In this document: piece by piece, positions 30,335-38,415 of the stretch
How positions within the stretch are numbered: position 1 is the stretch's first letter
Layout: each line of letters starts with the position of its first letter
From: Rhizobium sp. ACO-34A
GTDB lineage: Bacteria; Pseudomonadota; Alphaproteobacteria; Rhizobiales; Rhizobiaceae
DNA length: 64,000 bases
Direction: 5' to 3'
Assembly: GCA_002600635.1 (NCBI GenBank)
Contig: CP021371.1
Location: 3,785,001 to 3,849,000, forward strand
The notes under the pieces: model-generated
What the model saw: only the letters and a program-made list of their open reading frames with translations
What the model was told of the DNA's origin: nothing
Databases searched by the model: none
Program-made: the position numbers and the translations under genes

Positions 30335-30365
30335 GACTGAGATACAACACGATACCGCAATCCGG

Positions 30366-30397
30366 AACGTCGTGCTTCCTTCCGGACGCACGACGTT
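30366..30397 (+). terminator. Hairpin at the end of the cbb operon
   Basis: AACGTCGTGC (30366-30375) and GCACGACGTT (30388-30397) form a perfect 10-bp stem with a 12-nt loop, 31 bp after the thioredoxin-like gene. No T run follows, so it may be a stability or Rho-assisted element rather than a simple terminator. Confidence 0.5.
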
Positions 30398-30484
30398 CTG
30401 ACTCCTTGTCTCCGGTTATCGACCTGGGAACGTAACTTGCGGCATGAAAACCGATACGGGCCGCCACAGACATTTCACGACAAA

Positions 30485-30545
30485 GCCTCCCAAGCCCCGC
30501 CCGTCCTCTGCAAGATATGCAAAGGAGCGGGCGGTTGCGGGAGGC
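30485..30545. repeat. 61-bp inverted repeat in the convergent gap
   Basis: GCCTCCC (30485-30491) pairs with GGGAGGC (30539-30545). The inner CCGCCCG-TCCTCTGCA (30497-30512) pairs with TGCAAAGGAGCGGGCGG (30518-30534) at 15 of 17 positions. It could be a bidirectional terminator or a REP-like unit. Confidence 0.55.
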
Positions 30546-30673
30546 GGCTGGCTTGGCCTCGCTGGCACGGGATGCGGGACGATGCGGGCGGAGTTGGTCG
30601 AGAGTTCCGCCCCCATCTTCCCTGGACATGACCATATCGGGATCGAGGCCAGACGGCCTTTCGTCATCCCGGT

Positions 30674-31243
30674 TTATGCGGCCAGTGCACCCGACTGCTT
30701 GGCAATGTGTGTGGCGATGGCATCCATCAGTGCCGGTGAAAGCGCATCATAGGGCGGCAGGCCCAGCTCGTTGAGGCGCGCCCGGATCTCCGGCATCAAG
30801 TCCGGGCTGACCCCGCTTTCGATGACGGAGGAGACGAAAGCCGCGAATTCCGGCGGCGACCAGCCGGTCTCGTCGCTGAGTTCCGTATGGACGAAATCGA
30901 GCCCGTAGAAGGGATGCTTGGTGTTTTCGATGCGGCCATACATGTGGGTGCCGCAATCCTTGCAGGCGTGGCGCTGGATCGTGGCACCGGAATCGACGAC
31001 GTAGAGCTTTTCCTCACCCGAGGTAACCTTGACCTTGTCGCGCGACACGACGGCGATCTGGGCAAAGATGGCGCCCTTCGGCTTCCAGCATTTGGTGCAA
31101 CCGCAGGCATGGTTGTGCGCCGTCTGTGAGCCGATCGATACGGTCACCGGATTGCTTGCACACTTGCACTTCAAGGTGCCGCCGGAAAAGCCGGCCGTTG
31201 CTGGCGGCCAGCCATTGTCGATGGACGGATGCAGCTTGATCAT
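30674..31243 (-). CDS. gfa: Glutathione-dependent formaldehyde-activating enzyme
   Basis: The 189-aa GFA-family protein has the zinc-site cysteines in [23 protein letters not shown] and [12 protein letters not shown], and the full Gfa length (about 190 aa) rather than the shorter GFA-domain relatives. Gfa promotes formation of S-hydroxymethylglutathione from formaldehyde and glutathione, the substrate of the dehydrogenase at 45682. The start ATG 31243 has GAGGAGGAGGA upstream. It is the last gene of the long minus-strand operon starting at 38292, separated from the permease gene by 118 bp. Confidence 0.9.
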   Translation of the reverse strand: MIKLHPSIDNGWPPATAGFSGGTLKCKCASNPVTVSIGSQTAHNHACGCTKCWKPKGAIFAQIAVVSRDKVKVTSGEEKLYVVDSGATIQRHACKDCGTHMYGRIENTKHPFYGLDFVHTELSDETGWSPPEFAAFVSSVIESGVSPDLMPEIRARLNELGLPPYDALSPALMDAIATHIAKQSGALAA

Positions 31244-31361
31244 GGGGTCCTCCTCCTCGGGTTTTGACGCCTCCAGCGTCATCATTTCAAGGACAGGATC
31301 GGGGCAAAAAGGTCTCGCGACAATATAGCGGAAAGTGTCGGTTTTTCGCGCGGCGGAGGTC

Positions 31362-32156
31362 TCAGCGCCCGCGGGAACGCAGCATGGCGCGGGCGGGATC
31401 GTAGCCCCAGAGCGCCGCCAGCATGAACACTGCGAAACAACCGACCACCCAGGAGAGAGCTTCCAGATTGAGTTCGCCGTAAAGGGCAAAGCGGATGAGC
31501 TCGACGGCATGGGTGAAAGGGTTGTAGGCGCAGATATCACGCAGCAGTGGAGAGCTTTCCGCCATCTTCCACAGCGGATAGAGCGCCGAGGACAGGAAGA
31601 ACATCGGAAAGATCACGAAGTTCATGACACCGGCGAAATTCTCGAGCTGCCGGATGGTCGACGAGATCAGGAGACCGAAAGCCCCGAGCATCAGGCCGCT
31701 CAGAAGCAGGGCCGGCAGCACCGCGATATAACCGAGGGGCGGCAGCTCGATGCCGGTCAGCGCAGCGATACCCAGAAAAACCATGACCTGCAGGATGGAA
31801 ACGATGACGCCGGCAAGCAGCTTGGAAAACAGCAGCCACCAGCGCGGCAGCGGCGACGTCAGCAAAAGCCGCATCGATCCCATTTCCTGATCGTAGACCA
31901 GAGACAGCGACGACTGCATGCCGTTGAACAGCTGGATCATGCCGCAAAGCCCCGGCACGATATAGACCTCATAGGTGATATAGGTCTGGTATGGCGGGAT
32001 GATCGAAACGCCGAGAGCGGCGCGAAAACCGGCGGCAAAGACCAGAAGCCAGACGAGAGGCCGCACCAGCGCCGCAAGAAATCGCCCGCGCTGGCGGACG
32101 AAACGCAGGTTTTCGCGGGTGATGATGGCAAGAAGCGCGGTCAGCCAGGGTTTCAT
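31362..32156 (-). CDS. ABC-2 permease of a PQQ-dependent alcohol oxidation system (PedC/LutF-like)
   Basis: The 264-aa ABC-2 family permease has six predicted helices and the characteristic loop [20 protein letters not shown] before the central helices. It matches the alcohol ABC transporter permease family found only beside PQQ dehydrogenase genes. In Methylobacterium the related lut permease takes part in lanthanide uptake. Its ATG overlaps the ATPase stop by 4 bp. A homologous role in moving a lanthanide or a PQQ-related ligand is inferred; ABC-2 permeases are more often exporters, so direction is open. Confidence 0.82.
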   Translation of the reverse strand: MKPWLTALLAIITRENLRFVRQRGRFLAALVRPLVWLLVFAAGFRAALGVSIIPPYQTYITYEVYIVPGLCGMIQLFNGMQSSLSLVYDQEMGSMRLLLTSPLPRWWLLFSKLLAGVIVSILQVMVFLGIAALTGIELPPLGYIAVLPALLLSGLMLGAFGLLISSTIRQLENFAGVMNFVIFPMFFLSSALYPLWKMAESSPLLRDICAYNPFTHAVELIRFALYGELNLEALSWVVGCFAVFMLAALWGYDPARAMLRSRGR

Positions 32157-32881
32157 GAGCTTGCCTCGCTACCCTCGGCTGTCATGGCAAGGAAAGCCTT
32201 CGCCAGCCCCTGCCCGCCCGCAAGATCGGAGGCGACGCCGTCGCTCAGCACCTTTCCCCGATGCAGCACCACGACCTGATCCGACAGGTCGATCTCGTCC
32301 ACCAGATGGGTCGCCCAGAGCACGGCAAGGCCGCCTTCCGCCAACCGATGCACATGATCGGTGATCGCCTGCCGTGACGCGGCATCGAGCCCGACCGTCG
32401 GCTCGTCGAGCAGGAGAATGTCAGGACGATGCACCAGCGCGCGGGCGATCTCCATGCGCCGGCGATGGCCGCCATTGAGCGCCCTCACCTGCTCGTCGGC
32501 GCGCTGGGCCATGCCAAGCTGTGCCAAGGAACGCTCGATGGCATCCGCAGCCTCCCGCCCCGAGAGACCATGCAGGCCTGTGAAATAGCGCATGTTCCGC
32601 CGGACCGTCATGTCGAGGTCGAGCGTCGGCTGCTGGAAAACGACGCCGATACGGGCGAGCGCGGATCGCGGCGAGCGGGCGATGTCGAAACCGGCGACGC
32701 CGATCGTTCCCTCGTCCGCCACGATCAGCCGCGTCAGCAGCGCGAAAAGCGTGGACTTGCCGGCACCGTTCGGTCCGAGCAAGGCGCAGAAGCGCCCGGG
32801 CGTCACGGCGAAGCTGACATCATCAAGCGCCCTGCGTTCGCCGTAGCGATAGCTGACATGGCGGATATCCAGCCCCTTCAT
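32153..32881 (-). CDS. ABC ATPase of a PQQ-dependent alcohol oxidation system (LutE-like)
   Basis: The 242-aa ABC ATPase has Walker A LLGPNGAGKSTLFALL, Q-loop VFQQPTLDLD, Walker B DILLLDEPTVGLD and H-loop ATHLVDE. The signature is unusual: LNGGHRRRMEIARAL instead of LSGGQ. It belongs with the ATPase family specific to PQQ-ADH gene sets. The start overlaps the preceding ATPase gene by 4 bp and its stop overlaps the permease start, so the pair is translated together. It probably works with the binding protein at 37105-38292. Confidence 0.85.
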   Translation of the reverse strand: MKGLDIRHVSYRYGERRALDDVSFAVTPGRFCALLGPNGAGKSTLFALLTRLIVADEGTIGVAGFDIARSPRSALARIGVVFQQPTLDLDMTVRRNMRYFTGLHGLSGREAADAIERSLAQLGMAQRADEQVRALNGGHRRRMEIARALVHRPDILLLDEPTVGLDAASRQAITDHVHRLAEGGLAVLWATHLVDEIDLSDQVVVLHRGKVLSDGVASDLAGGQGLAKAFLAMTAEGSEASS

Positions 32882-33510
32882 TGCGCTGTCCCCCGTTTGG
32901 AAACCGCATCACCGCCGCGATCCGTGATCGTCGCCGGGTGTCCGGCCAGCCGAAGCCGGCGACCGGCGAGGCGTTCCGCCTCCCTTTCAGAATGGGTCAC
33001 CAGAATGACGGCCGGTCGCGTCTCGGCAACCAGCGCTTCGGTGAGTTCCAGCATCTCTTCCGCGGTTTCGGGATCGAGCGAAACATAGGGCTCGTCCATC
33101 ACCAGCAGTTCCGGCTTTCCGGCGAATGCCCGCGCCAGAGCCAGCCGCCGCTGCTGGCCGAGCGAGAGCTGCCCGGGGAAAAGCCCGGCCTTGTCGGCTA
33201 TGCCGATACGATGAAGTGCCGAAAGGGCTGCTTCATCGCCAAGCCCGGGATGCACGATCGTCAGGTTCTGCAGGACGCTTCGCCACGGCAGCAATACCGG
33301 CTCCTGAAACACCATGGCGATGTTGGCCGGGAGCTGGACCGATCCTTCAAAGGCCGGATCGATGCCGGTGATCAGTCGGAGCAGCGTCGACTTGCCGATA
33401 CCCGACGACCCCAAAATGGCAACGGTTTCCCCGGTTGCCATTTCGAAGCTGATATCCTTCAAGATGACATTGTCTCCGAAGGCCTTGCGGCGGATATCGA
33501 CCGTGATCAT
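32878..33510 (-). CDS. ABC ATPase, SsuB/TauB-like (short)
   Basis: The 210-aa ATPase has Walker A LGSSGIGKSTLLRL, Q-loop AMVFQEPVLLPW, signature LSLGQQRRLALARAF, Walker B LLVMDEPYVSLD and H-loop VTHSERE. It resembles nitrate/sulfonate/taurine importer ATPases but is shorter than the usual 240-270 aa, lacking most of the C-terminal extension. With the permease and binding-protein genes just upstream it forms a complete second importer inside the lanthanide/PQQ operon. The substrate is unknown. Confidence 0.83.
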   Translation of the reverse strand: MITVDIRRKAFGDNVILKDISFEMATGETVAILGSSGIGKSTLLRLITGIDPAFEGSVQLPANIAMVFQEPVLLPWRSVLQNLTIVHPGLGDEAALSALHRIGIADKAGLFPGQLSLGQQRRLALARAFAGKPELLVMDEPYVSLDPETAEEMLELTEALVAETRPAVILVTHSEREAERLAGRRLRLAGHPATITDRGGDAVSKRGTAQ

Positions 33511-34268
33511 GCCGTCCTCCAGCGCCGCGCCCGACGTTCCACCGGCTGCAACAGCAGGGCTTCGACCACGAGCATCACGGCAATGAAGGTCAAGGCATAG
33601 ACCAATACCATGGTGACATCGAAAAGCTGGAAATAGAAATGGATCTGGAAGCCGATGCCGCTGGAACGGCCCAGAAACTCGACTACCAGCACGATCTTCC
33701 AGATCACCGCAATGCCGGAACGCGCAGCACCCGCAAGAAAGGGCGCTAGCTGCGGCAGCACGACATGGCGCAACCAGGCCAGACCTTTCATGCGGTAAAC
33801 CTTCGCCATGGCATCGAGATCGGGATCGAGTGCCCGCGCTCCCTCTCTCACCAATGTGGCAACGTTCGGGATCTTGTTGAGCACCACCGCCAGGATCGCC
33901 GCCGTTTCGTTAAGGCCGATCCACAGATAGCAAAGCACGATCAGCACCAGCGCAGGCAGGTTGAGAAACACCACCAGCCAGGGATCGAGCCAGCGATCGA
34001 CGGCCGGAAAGCGCCCCATCAGGAAGCCGATGGCCGCGCCGATCAGCATGGCAGGAACGAAGGCGCAGACGACCCGAAACAGCGTCATCCCGAGATGATA
34101 GGGCAGCGCTCCCGAGCCGACGGCGCGGACGAACGGTTCGAGCAGTGTCCACGGCTGCGGCAGCACGGTCGCGTCGGAGGTCAGCCCTGCGGCAACGATC
34201 CAGACGAGCAGGATCAGACCGAGCGAAACGGAGCGGACCACCACCGGATTTCGAAGGGCATCATTCAA
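33507..34268 (-). CDS. ABC permease, SsuC/TauC-like
   Basis: The 253-aa BPD_transp_1 permease has six helices and the EAA-type cytoplasmic loop around VREGARALDPDLDAMAKVYR followed by WLRHVVLPQLAPFLAGAAR, as in SsuC/TauC/ThiX permeases. It overlaps the binding-protein gene by 8 bp and the ATPase gene by 4 bp. It is the membrane part of the second importer in this operon. No feature indicates the substrate. Confidence 0.85.
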   Translation of the reverse strand: MNDALRNPVVVRSVSLGLILLVWIVAAGLTSDATVLPQPWTLLEPFVRAVGSGALPYHLGMTLFRVVCAFVPAMLIGAAIGFLMGRFPAVDRWLDPWLVVFLNLPALVLIVLCYLWIGLNETAAILAVVLNKIPNVATLVREGARALDPDLDAMAKVYRMKGLAWLRHVVLPQLAPFLAGAARSGIAVIWKIVLVVEFLGRSSGIGFQIHFYFQLFDVTMVLVYALTFIAVMLVVEALLLQPVERRARRWRTA

Positions 34269-35247
34269 GGCGGAGGAACACTCCTTCCGGCAGTGAGGTG
34301 GCCTTGCCGACCAGTTCCTCGCCGCCGAGTTCGGCCATGATCTTCAGGAACCTGTCGGCCGCCGCCTCATCGATGGGCTTGCCGCTCGGAATGCCGGCGC
34401 GATAGCCATCGCGAAGCGCCGAGAATTCCTTGTCATCGGCGGCATTCATCTGGCCACGCAACGCCTCCCAGGCGGCATCGTCCGTGCGCAGCAATTCCTT
34501 GGCGGCAAGCGAAGCCTTGTAAAGCCCCTGCGCGATCTCGGGATGAGAGGCGACATAGTCGCCCTTCAACACATAGCCGAGAAGCGGTGTATCGGGATCG
34601 AGCCCGAGTTCGGTGGCAGCGTCGGCAACGGTCACCAGATCATGCATGCCCTTCGCCTTCATCTTGGCGAGGAAATGCCAGAAGTTGACGGCGGCAGCGG
34701 TTTCGCCCGAAAGAGCCGACTTGAAGATCAGCGGCGGCGCCGCGAACACCTGTTCCGTGCCACCCGCCAGATCCATGTCGTATTTCTTTTTCGCGTAGGC
34801 CCGAAGGATCAGCCAGCTCTTGTCGAGTGGCCCGCCGGCAATGCCGATCTTCTGTCCCGCAAGATCCGGCAGGGTCTTGACCGGGCTGTCGTCCTTGACG
34901 ACCAGCCCACCGACCGCGCGCGAATAGGGAATGAACACATAATCCTTGCCCGCCGCCCGCTGATAGGCGACCCAGATCCAGTCGGCCACCATGGTATCGG
35001 CCTCGCCGCCTTCGAAGGCCACGCGGGTCGCGCCGTTGTCGGCATAATCCTGCACGGCCATCTCGAAACCGTTCTTCCGGTCGAAGCCATTGGCCTTGAT
35101 CGTGGTGATTTCCCAGTTGACCGTGCCGGATGCCAGCATGGCGGCGCGCAGCTTCGGCAACTCCTCGGCAATCGCCTGCGTAAAGCCGACCGCCAGCAGA
35201 CATCCCGCCAGAACGCCCGACAGAATTCCCTTGGATATCTTCATCAT
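34261..35247 (-). CDS. Periplasmic binding protein of SsuA/TauA/NMT1-like type
   Basis: The 328-aa protein has a signal peptide (about 1-27, QAIA-EEL) and an NMT1/SsuA-like two-domain fold suggested by LRAAMLASGTVNWEITTIK near the start and LPDLAGQKIGIAGGPLDKSW at about residues 125-145. Family members bind sulfonates, nitrate, pyrimidine precursors or similar small ligands. Two ATGs stand in tandem (35247 and 35244) after GGGAGGTC. In this position a ligand connected with methanol oxidation, such as a metal chelate, PQQ or a methylated sulfur compound, is possible; none is shown. Confidence 0.83.
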   Translation of the reverse strand: MMKISKGILSGVLAGCLLAVGFTQAIAEELPKLRAAMLASGTVNWEITTIKANGFDRKNGFEMAVQDYADNGATRVAFEGGEADTMVADWIWVAYQRAAGKDYVFIPYSRAVGGLVVKDDSPVKTLPDLAGQKIGIAGGPLDKSWLILRAYAKKKYDMDLAGGTEQVFAAPPLIFKSALSGETAAAVNFWHFLAKMKAKGMHDLVTVADAATELGLDPDTPLLGYVLKGDYVASHPEIAQGLYKASLAAKELLRTDDAAWEALRGQMNAADDKEFSALRDGYRAGIPSGKPIDEAAADRFLKIMAELGGEELVGKATSLPEGVFLRLE

Positions 35248-35339
35248 TCCCGACCTCCCCGGAACCGCCGTCTCCCGCCGATCCGGTCACCGTCGCGTTT
35301 CTACACGATTCTCCGGCCCGGCAGGAAACGCGCGAAGCG

Positions 35340-35597
35340 CTATTCCTTGCGCTTGTCGGCGACGCTCAGATCGGCATTCAGCTTCATGTCGTACTGGCCG
35401 TCGGCGCAGAACACGTCATCCAGTTCGAACCCGCCGTCTTCCACCTCGATATTGGCCGGATCGACCTCGCACTGCATCGTCTTCAGCATGTCGAGGATCG
35501 CCGCCTGCTTGTCGGCCGGCACTTCCTCGGCGGCGGCGCTGAGCGGCATGGCGAAAACGGCTGAGAGAAAGGCGATCGTCATCAAATGCTTGGTCAT
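35340..35597 (-). CDS. Small acidic secreted protein with a PepSY-like pattern
   Basis: The 85-aa preprotein has a signal peptide (about 1-23, LSAAA-EEV), giving a mature form of about 62 residues rich in Asp and Glu. The segment PANIEVEDGGFELDDVFCAD followed by QYDMKLNADLSV has the beta-hairpin spacing of a single PepSY domain (ExxDGGxxxxV...G..Y...ld). Two cysteines (in MQCEV and VFCAD) could form a disulfide. Ribosome site AGGAGGACC. It sits in the lut-like operon between the secreted 155-aa protein and the second importer. PepSY proteins that bind lanthanides are known in other methylotrophs, so a metal-binding role is a reasonable guess; the PepSY call is by eye. Confidence 0.6.
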   Translation of the reverse strand: MTKHLMTIAFLSAVFAMPLSAAAEEVPADKQAAILDMLKTMQCEVDPANIEVEDGGFELDDVFCADGQYDMKLNADLSVADKRKE

Positions 35598-35620
35598 GTC
35601 CCTGGTCCTCCTGAACAGAA

Positions 35621-36088
35621 TTATTGAATGGCAATCTTGATCTTCTGGCTGTCGCTCGCAGTGTTCGGGATCCGAACCTCGTAGCTGCCGGGCTTGATGG
35701 CGATGAAGGAAAGGGTCGCGAGACCGGCCTTGTCGAATTCGAGGCTGTCGATCGCCATCGGCCGCACCTCGATGCCGTTGATGACGATCTCGTTCATCCA
35801 GATCGCCCGGAAGAATTCCGGCCCGGTGATCGCCAGCTCGGCCGAACCGTCCGCTGTGATCTTCAATTCGTAATAGGCGCCGGATTGCAGCTTCACCTCA
35901 CCTGCGCCGAGCGGTTTTCCGGATGCCAGCGTCAGCTCGATCGGCTCTCCGCGATTGCATTTGGCGAGCAGTCCGGCGAAACCGAGCTTGTCGCAGAGCG
36001 GCGCGGCGAAGGCCGGCGAACTCATGAGCATTCCCGTCGCCGGGACTGTCAGTAATGCGGCAAATGCCGCGATCAACGCCTTATGCAT
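35621..36088 (-). CDS. Secreted beta-rich protein, possibly cupredoxin-like, unknown function
   Basis: The 155-aa preprotein has a signal peptide (about 1-27, SPAFA-APL) when ATG 36088 is used; the frame extends 11 codons upstream but would spoil it. The mature part starts with a Cys pair (PLCDKLGFAGLLAKCNRG), then continues as beta strands including GPEFFRAIWMNEIVINGIEV and KPGSYEVRIP. That is reminiscent of cupredoxin-fold proteins but without an evident copper-ligand set. It lies between the beta-propeller and the PepSY-like gene. An exported lut-cluster protein is the likeliest class; no function can be stated. Confidence 0.65.
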   Translation of the reverse strand: MHKALIAAFAALLTVPATGMLMSSPAFAAPLCDKLGFAGLLAKCNRGEPIELTLASGKPLGAGEVKLQSGAYYELKITADGSAELAITGPEFFRAIWMNEIVINGIEVRPMAIDSLEFDKAGLATLSFIAIKPGSYEVRIPNTASDSQKIKIAIQ

Positions 36089-36124
36089 ATTCGAAACCCT
36101 CCCAATGAAATTGCCTGCCAAGAA

Positions 36125-37102
36125 TCAGTCCGGCGCCACCACCACACCCCATGGCTGTTCGCCGACCGGTACGGAACGAATGACCTTCTGCGCCTTCACG
36201 TCGATGATGCTGACGTCGTTGGAATTGCCGTTGGTGACGACGAGGAAATCCTCCTTGGGGGTGAAGGCCATCTGCCAGACCCGCTGCCCTACCAGCAGAT
36301 AATCGAGCACCTCGTCCGTCGCCGCATCGACAACGGCAACCCGGTTCGCCGGCCCGAGCGCCACGAACACGCGCGAGCCGTCGCGGGTCGCCCGGATGCC
36401 GACGGGCTGCAGCCACTCATGCAGGACGCCCGCAACCACGAAGGTGATCTTCTTGTCGACCTTCGGCTCGCCCTCGCCGCCGAGATTGATGACGGAGACG
36501 GTGCCGCCGATCTCGGCGCTGACATAGAGCTTCTTTCCGTCGGCGGTGAATTCGGCGTAGCGCGGCCGCTGGTCGACCAGCACGTTGTGCACGATCTCGT
36601 AGGTCGAGGTGTCGATGAAATGCGCCATGTTGGTGGTTTCGGACGTGTTGATCAGCGTCTTGGCATCGGGGCTGACGGCCACGCCTTCCGGCTCGACGCC
36701 GACGGGGATTTCGGCGAGCACCTGATGCGTTTTGGTGTCCACCACGGTCACCAGATTGTCGTCCTCGTTGGCAATATACAGAGGGTTGCCGGAGGGATGC
36801 AGCGCAAAGAGTTCCGGATCGGGGCCGGACGGCAGCGTGTGCAGTTCCTTGTAGGTTTCCGGGTCGAACACCCTGACCGTGTCGTCATCCGAGGCACAGA
36901 CATAGAGTTCCTTGCCATCGGGGCTGATGGTGATGCCACGCGGGCGGTTTCCCGCCGGAAACTCGGCGATTTTCTCCCAGGTCGTGCTGTCGAGCACCGT
37001 GACGCTGTTGCCGCGCTCGTTGGTGACGAACACCCTGTTGGCGAGCGCCGGTCCGCTCATCAGCAGCGCAACAGGCAGGATCACGAAGGCAGGTTTCAAC
37101 AT
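36125..37102 (-). CDS. Periplasmic YVTN beta-propeller, PQQ-catabolism associated
   Basis: The 325-aa preprotein has a signal peptide (about 1-21, GPALA-NRV) and about seven repeats of the YVTN type (RVFVTNERGNSVTVLDSTTW, LYVCASDDDTVRVFDPET, LYIANEDDNLVTVVDTKT and so on), a seven-bladed propeller. It fits the propeller family restricted to PQQ-dependent ABC gene sets. It starts 2 bp after the binding-protein gene, so the two are coupled. The function in lanthanide or PQQ handling is unknown. ATG 37102 is chosen because the signal peptide begins there and GGAGGATAAGC precedes it. Confidence 0.87.
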   Translation of the reverse strand: MLKPAFVILPVALLMSGPALANRVFVTNERGNSVTVLDSTTWEKIAEFPAGNRPRGITISPDGKELYVCASDDDTVRVFDPETYKELHTLPSGPDPELFALHPSGNPLYIANEDDNLVTVVDTKTHQVLAEIPVGVEPEGVAVSPDAKTLINTSETTNMAHFIDTSTYEIVHNVLVDQRPRYAEFTADGKKLYVSAEIGGTVSVINLGGEGEPKVDKKITFVVAGVLHEWLQPVGIRATRDGSRVFVALGPANRVAVVDAATDEVLDYLLVGQRVWQMAFTPKEDFLVVTNGNSNDVSIIDVKAQKVIRSVPVGEQPWGVVVAPD

Positions 37103-37104
37103 GC

Positions 37105-38292
37105 TTATCCTCCAAAAGCGTGGCAGGCGGTTTCGGGCGCGTCGATCCCCAGCGTATCGAGCGGGGAGAACTGGTGCAGATAACCGTCCTGCGGCGAGAC
37201 GGAGACGGTGATGCGTCCGTCTCCGAGCAGGATCGGCTGGCGCATCTGGCCGTTCCATGTGCGGAATGTCAGTTTCTGCCCCTTGAAGGCGGCAAGGTCG
37301 AAATCCTTGGACAGAGCATAATCCCGGATCGACTTCGCATCCGCCTTGCCGGAGCGCGTGACGGCTTCGCCCACCACCCGCATGGCAAGCCAGGCCTGGT
37401 AATCCTCTTCGTGCATGCTGCGGCCGGCGAGCTTTTCGAAGCGGCGCTGGAACTGGGTAGCACCCCAGGATTCATGGGCCGGATGCCAGGATAGCGGCAT
37501 CAAACCCGCCGAGCCGGCGACCGGCCTCGGATCCCAGGAATGATAAGGCAGATAGGCCGCGAAAACGTCCGTCTCGTCGGCGGCGATGGTGACGTCGTGT
37601 TCCTTGGCCTCCTGAGTGAAAACCGGAATCTGCCGCTGGACCTGCACATGGCCGGTGTCGGTTCGCCGCGCGCCGCCGGTATCGACGAATTCGCGCTCTT
37701 CTACGATCTTCGCACCGAACTTCGCGGCTGACTTGCGATAGCTATCGGCAAGCAGCTTGTCCTGGGGATGGGAGCCGTAGATCAGCAGGATCCGCGCCCA
37801 TTTCTTCCACATCAGGAACTGCACGACGCTATCGGTCAGCATCGAACGGCTGGGCGAGACATGCAGGACATTCGCCCTGCACTCGGCATCGCGCAGCGCA
37901 TCGTCTCGGGCTCCGGCATTGAGGATCAACGTGTCGGGACCGGCACGATCCGCGAGCTGCTTCAGCGTCTCGCCATCGGAAATCACCGCAATGAGGCCGA
38001 TACCTTCGGCTTTCAGGGCATCCAGTGCAGCAAGGGCTTCCGCCGGCGCAACCGTCTTCGTGGTCAGCTTGTAGTCCGTGCCGGTGAAGGCGCCGGTGGT
38101 GCGATTGTCCTCATTGCCGAGGTTGGCGCCGGCAAGCCCCAGATCCGCAGGCGGCACGTCGAGCCGCGAAATCGGCGGCGGCATGGCTTTGTCGACGCGA
38201 AGCAGGGCAACCTTCACCTCAAGCGCCCACGAAGCAGGTGCCGCAAAAAGCGCAAGGCAAAGGGTGGCAAGCGTAAGCTGCGACTTAGACAT
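37105..38292 (-). CDS. ABC substrate-binding protein of the PQQ-dependent alcohol oxidation system (LutA-like)
   Basis: The 395-aa periplasmic protein has a signal peptide (about 1-23, ASWA-LEV). The body is a type I (leucine-binding-like) fold: VKVALLRVDKAMPPPISRLD, a branched-chain-like IAVISDGETLKQLADRAGPD and WARILLIYGSHPQDKLLADS. This family occurs only with PQQ dehydrogenase ABC systems; its Methylobacterium relative is, to my knowledge, the LutA component needed for lanthanide use. It is the first gene of the ten-gene minus operon. It probably works with the ATPase at 32153 and permease at 31362. Confidence 0.83.
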   Translation of the reverse strand: MSKSQLTLATLCLALFAAPASWALEVKVALLRVDKAMPPPISRLDVPPADLGLAGANLGNEDNRTTGAFTGTDYKLTTKTVAPAEALAALDALKAEGIGLIAVISDGETLKQLADRAGPDTLILNAGARDDALRDAECRANVLHVSPSRSMLTDSVVQFLMWKKWARILLIYGSHPQDKLLADSYRKSAAKFGAKIVEEREFVDTGGARRTDTGHVQVQRQIPVFTQEAKEHDVTIAADETDVFAAYLPYHSWDPRPVAGSAGLMPLSWHPAHESWGATQFQRRFEKLAGRSMHEEDYQAWLAMRVVGEAVTRSGKADAKSIRDYALSKDFDLAAFKGQKLTFRTWNGQMRQPILLGDGRITVSVSPQDGYLHQFSPLDTLGIDAPETACHAFGG

Positions 38293-38415
38293 TGTCGGAA
38301 TGACCTCCCAATCTTCCTGACCGTCCTGAAGGTGAGGATAACAGTCAGGGTTGTGTAGCGAAACCGATACTTATGGATCGTGGTGTCGCAATTTCGCTAT
38401 GCTACGCTCATCCGC
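38293..38415. promoter_or_regulatory. Divergent promoter region of the lut-like and mxaD operons
   Basis: The 123 bp separate two oppositely directed operons and must hold both promoters. The minus side has AGGTCATTCC-type spacing and a GGGAGGT ribosome site. The plus-side gene lacks a clear ribosome site before ATG 38416. I could not place -35/-10 boxes with confidence. Confidence 0.4.

Larger units (their letters stand above)
30335..30673. other. Intergenic region between converging cbb operon and gfa
   Basis: The 339 bp hold no gene with support. It contains two strong hairpins, listed separately (30366-30397 and 30485-30545). Short open frames here lack coding character. Confidence 0.5.
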
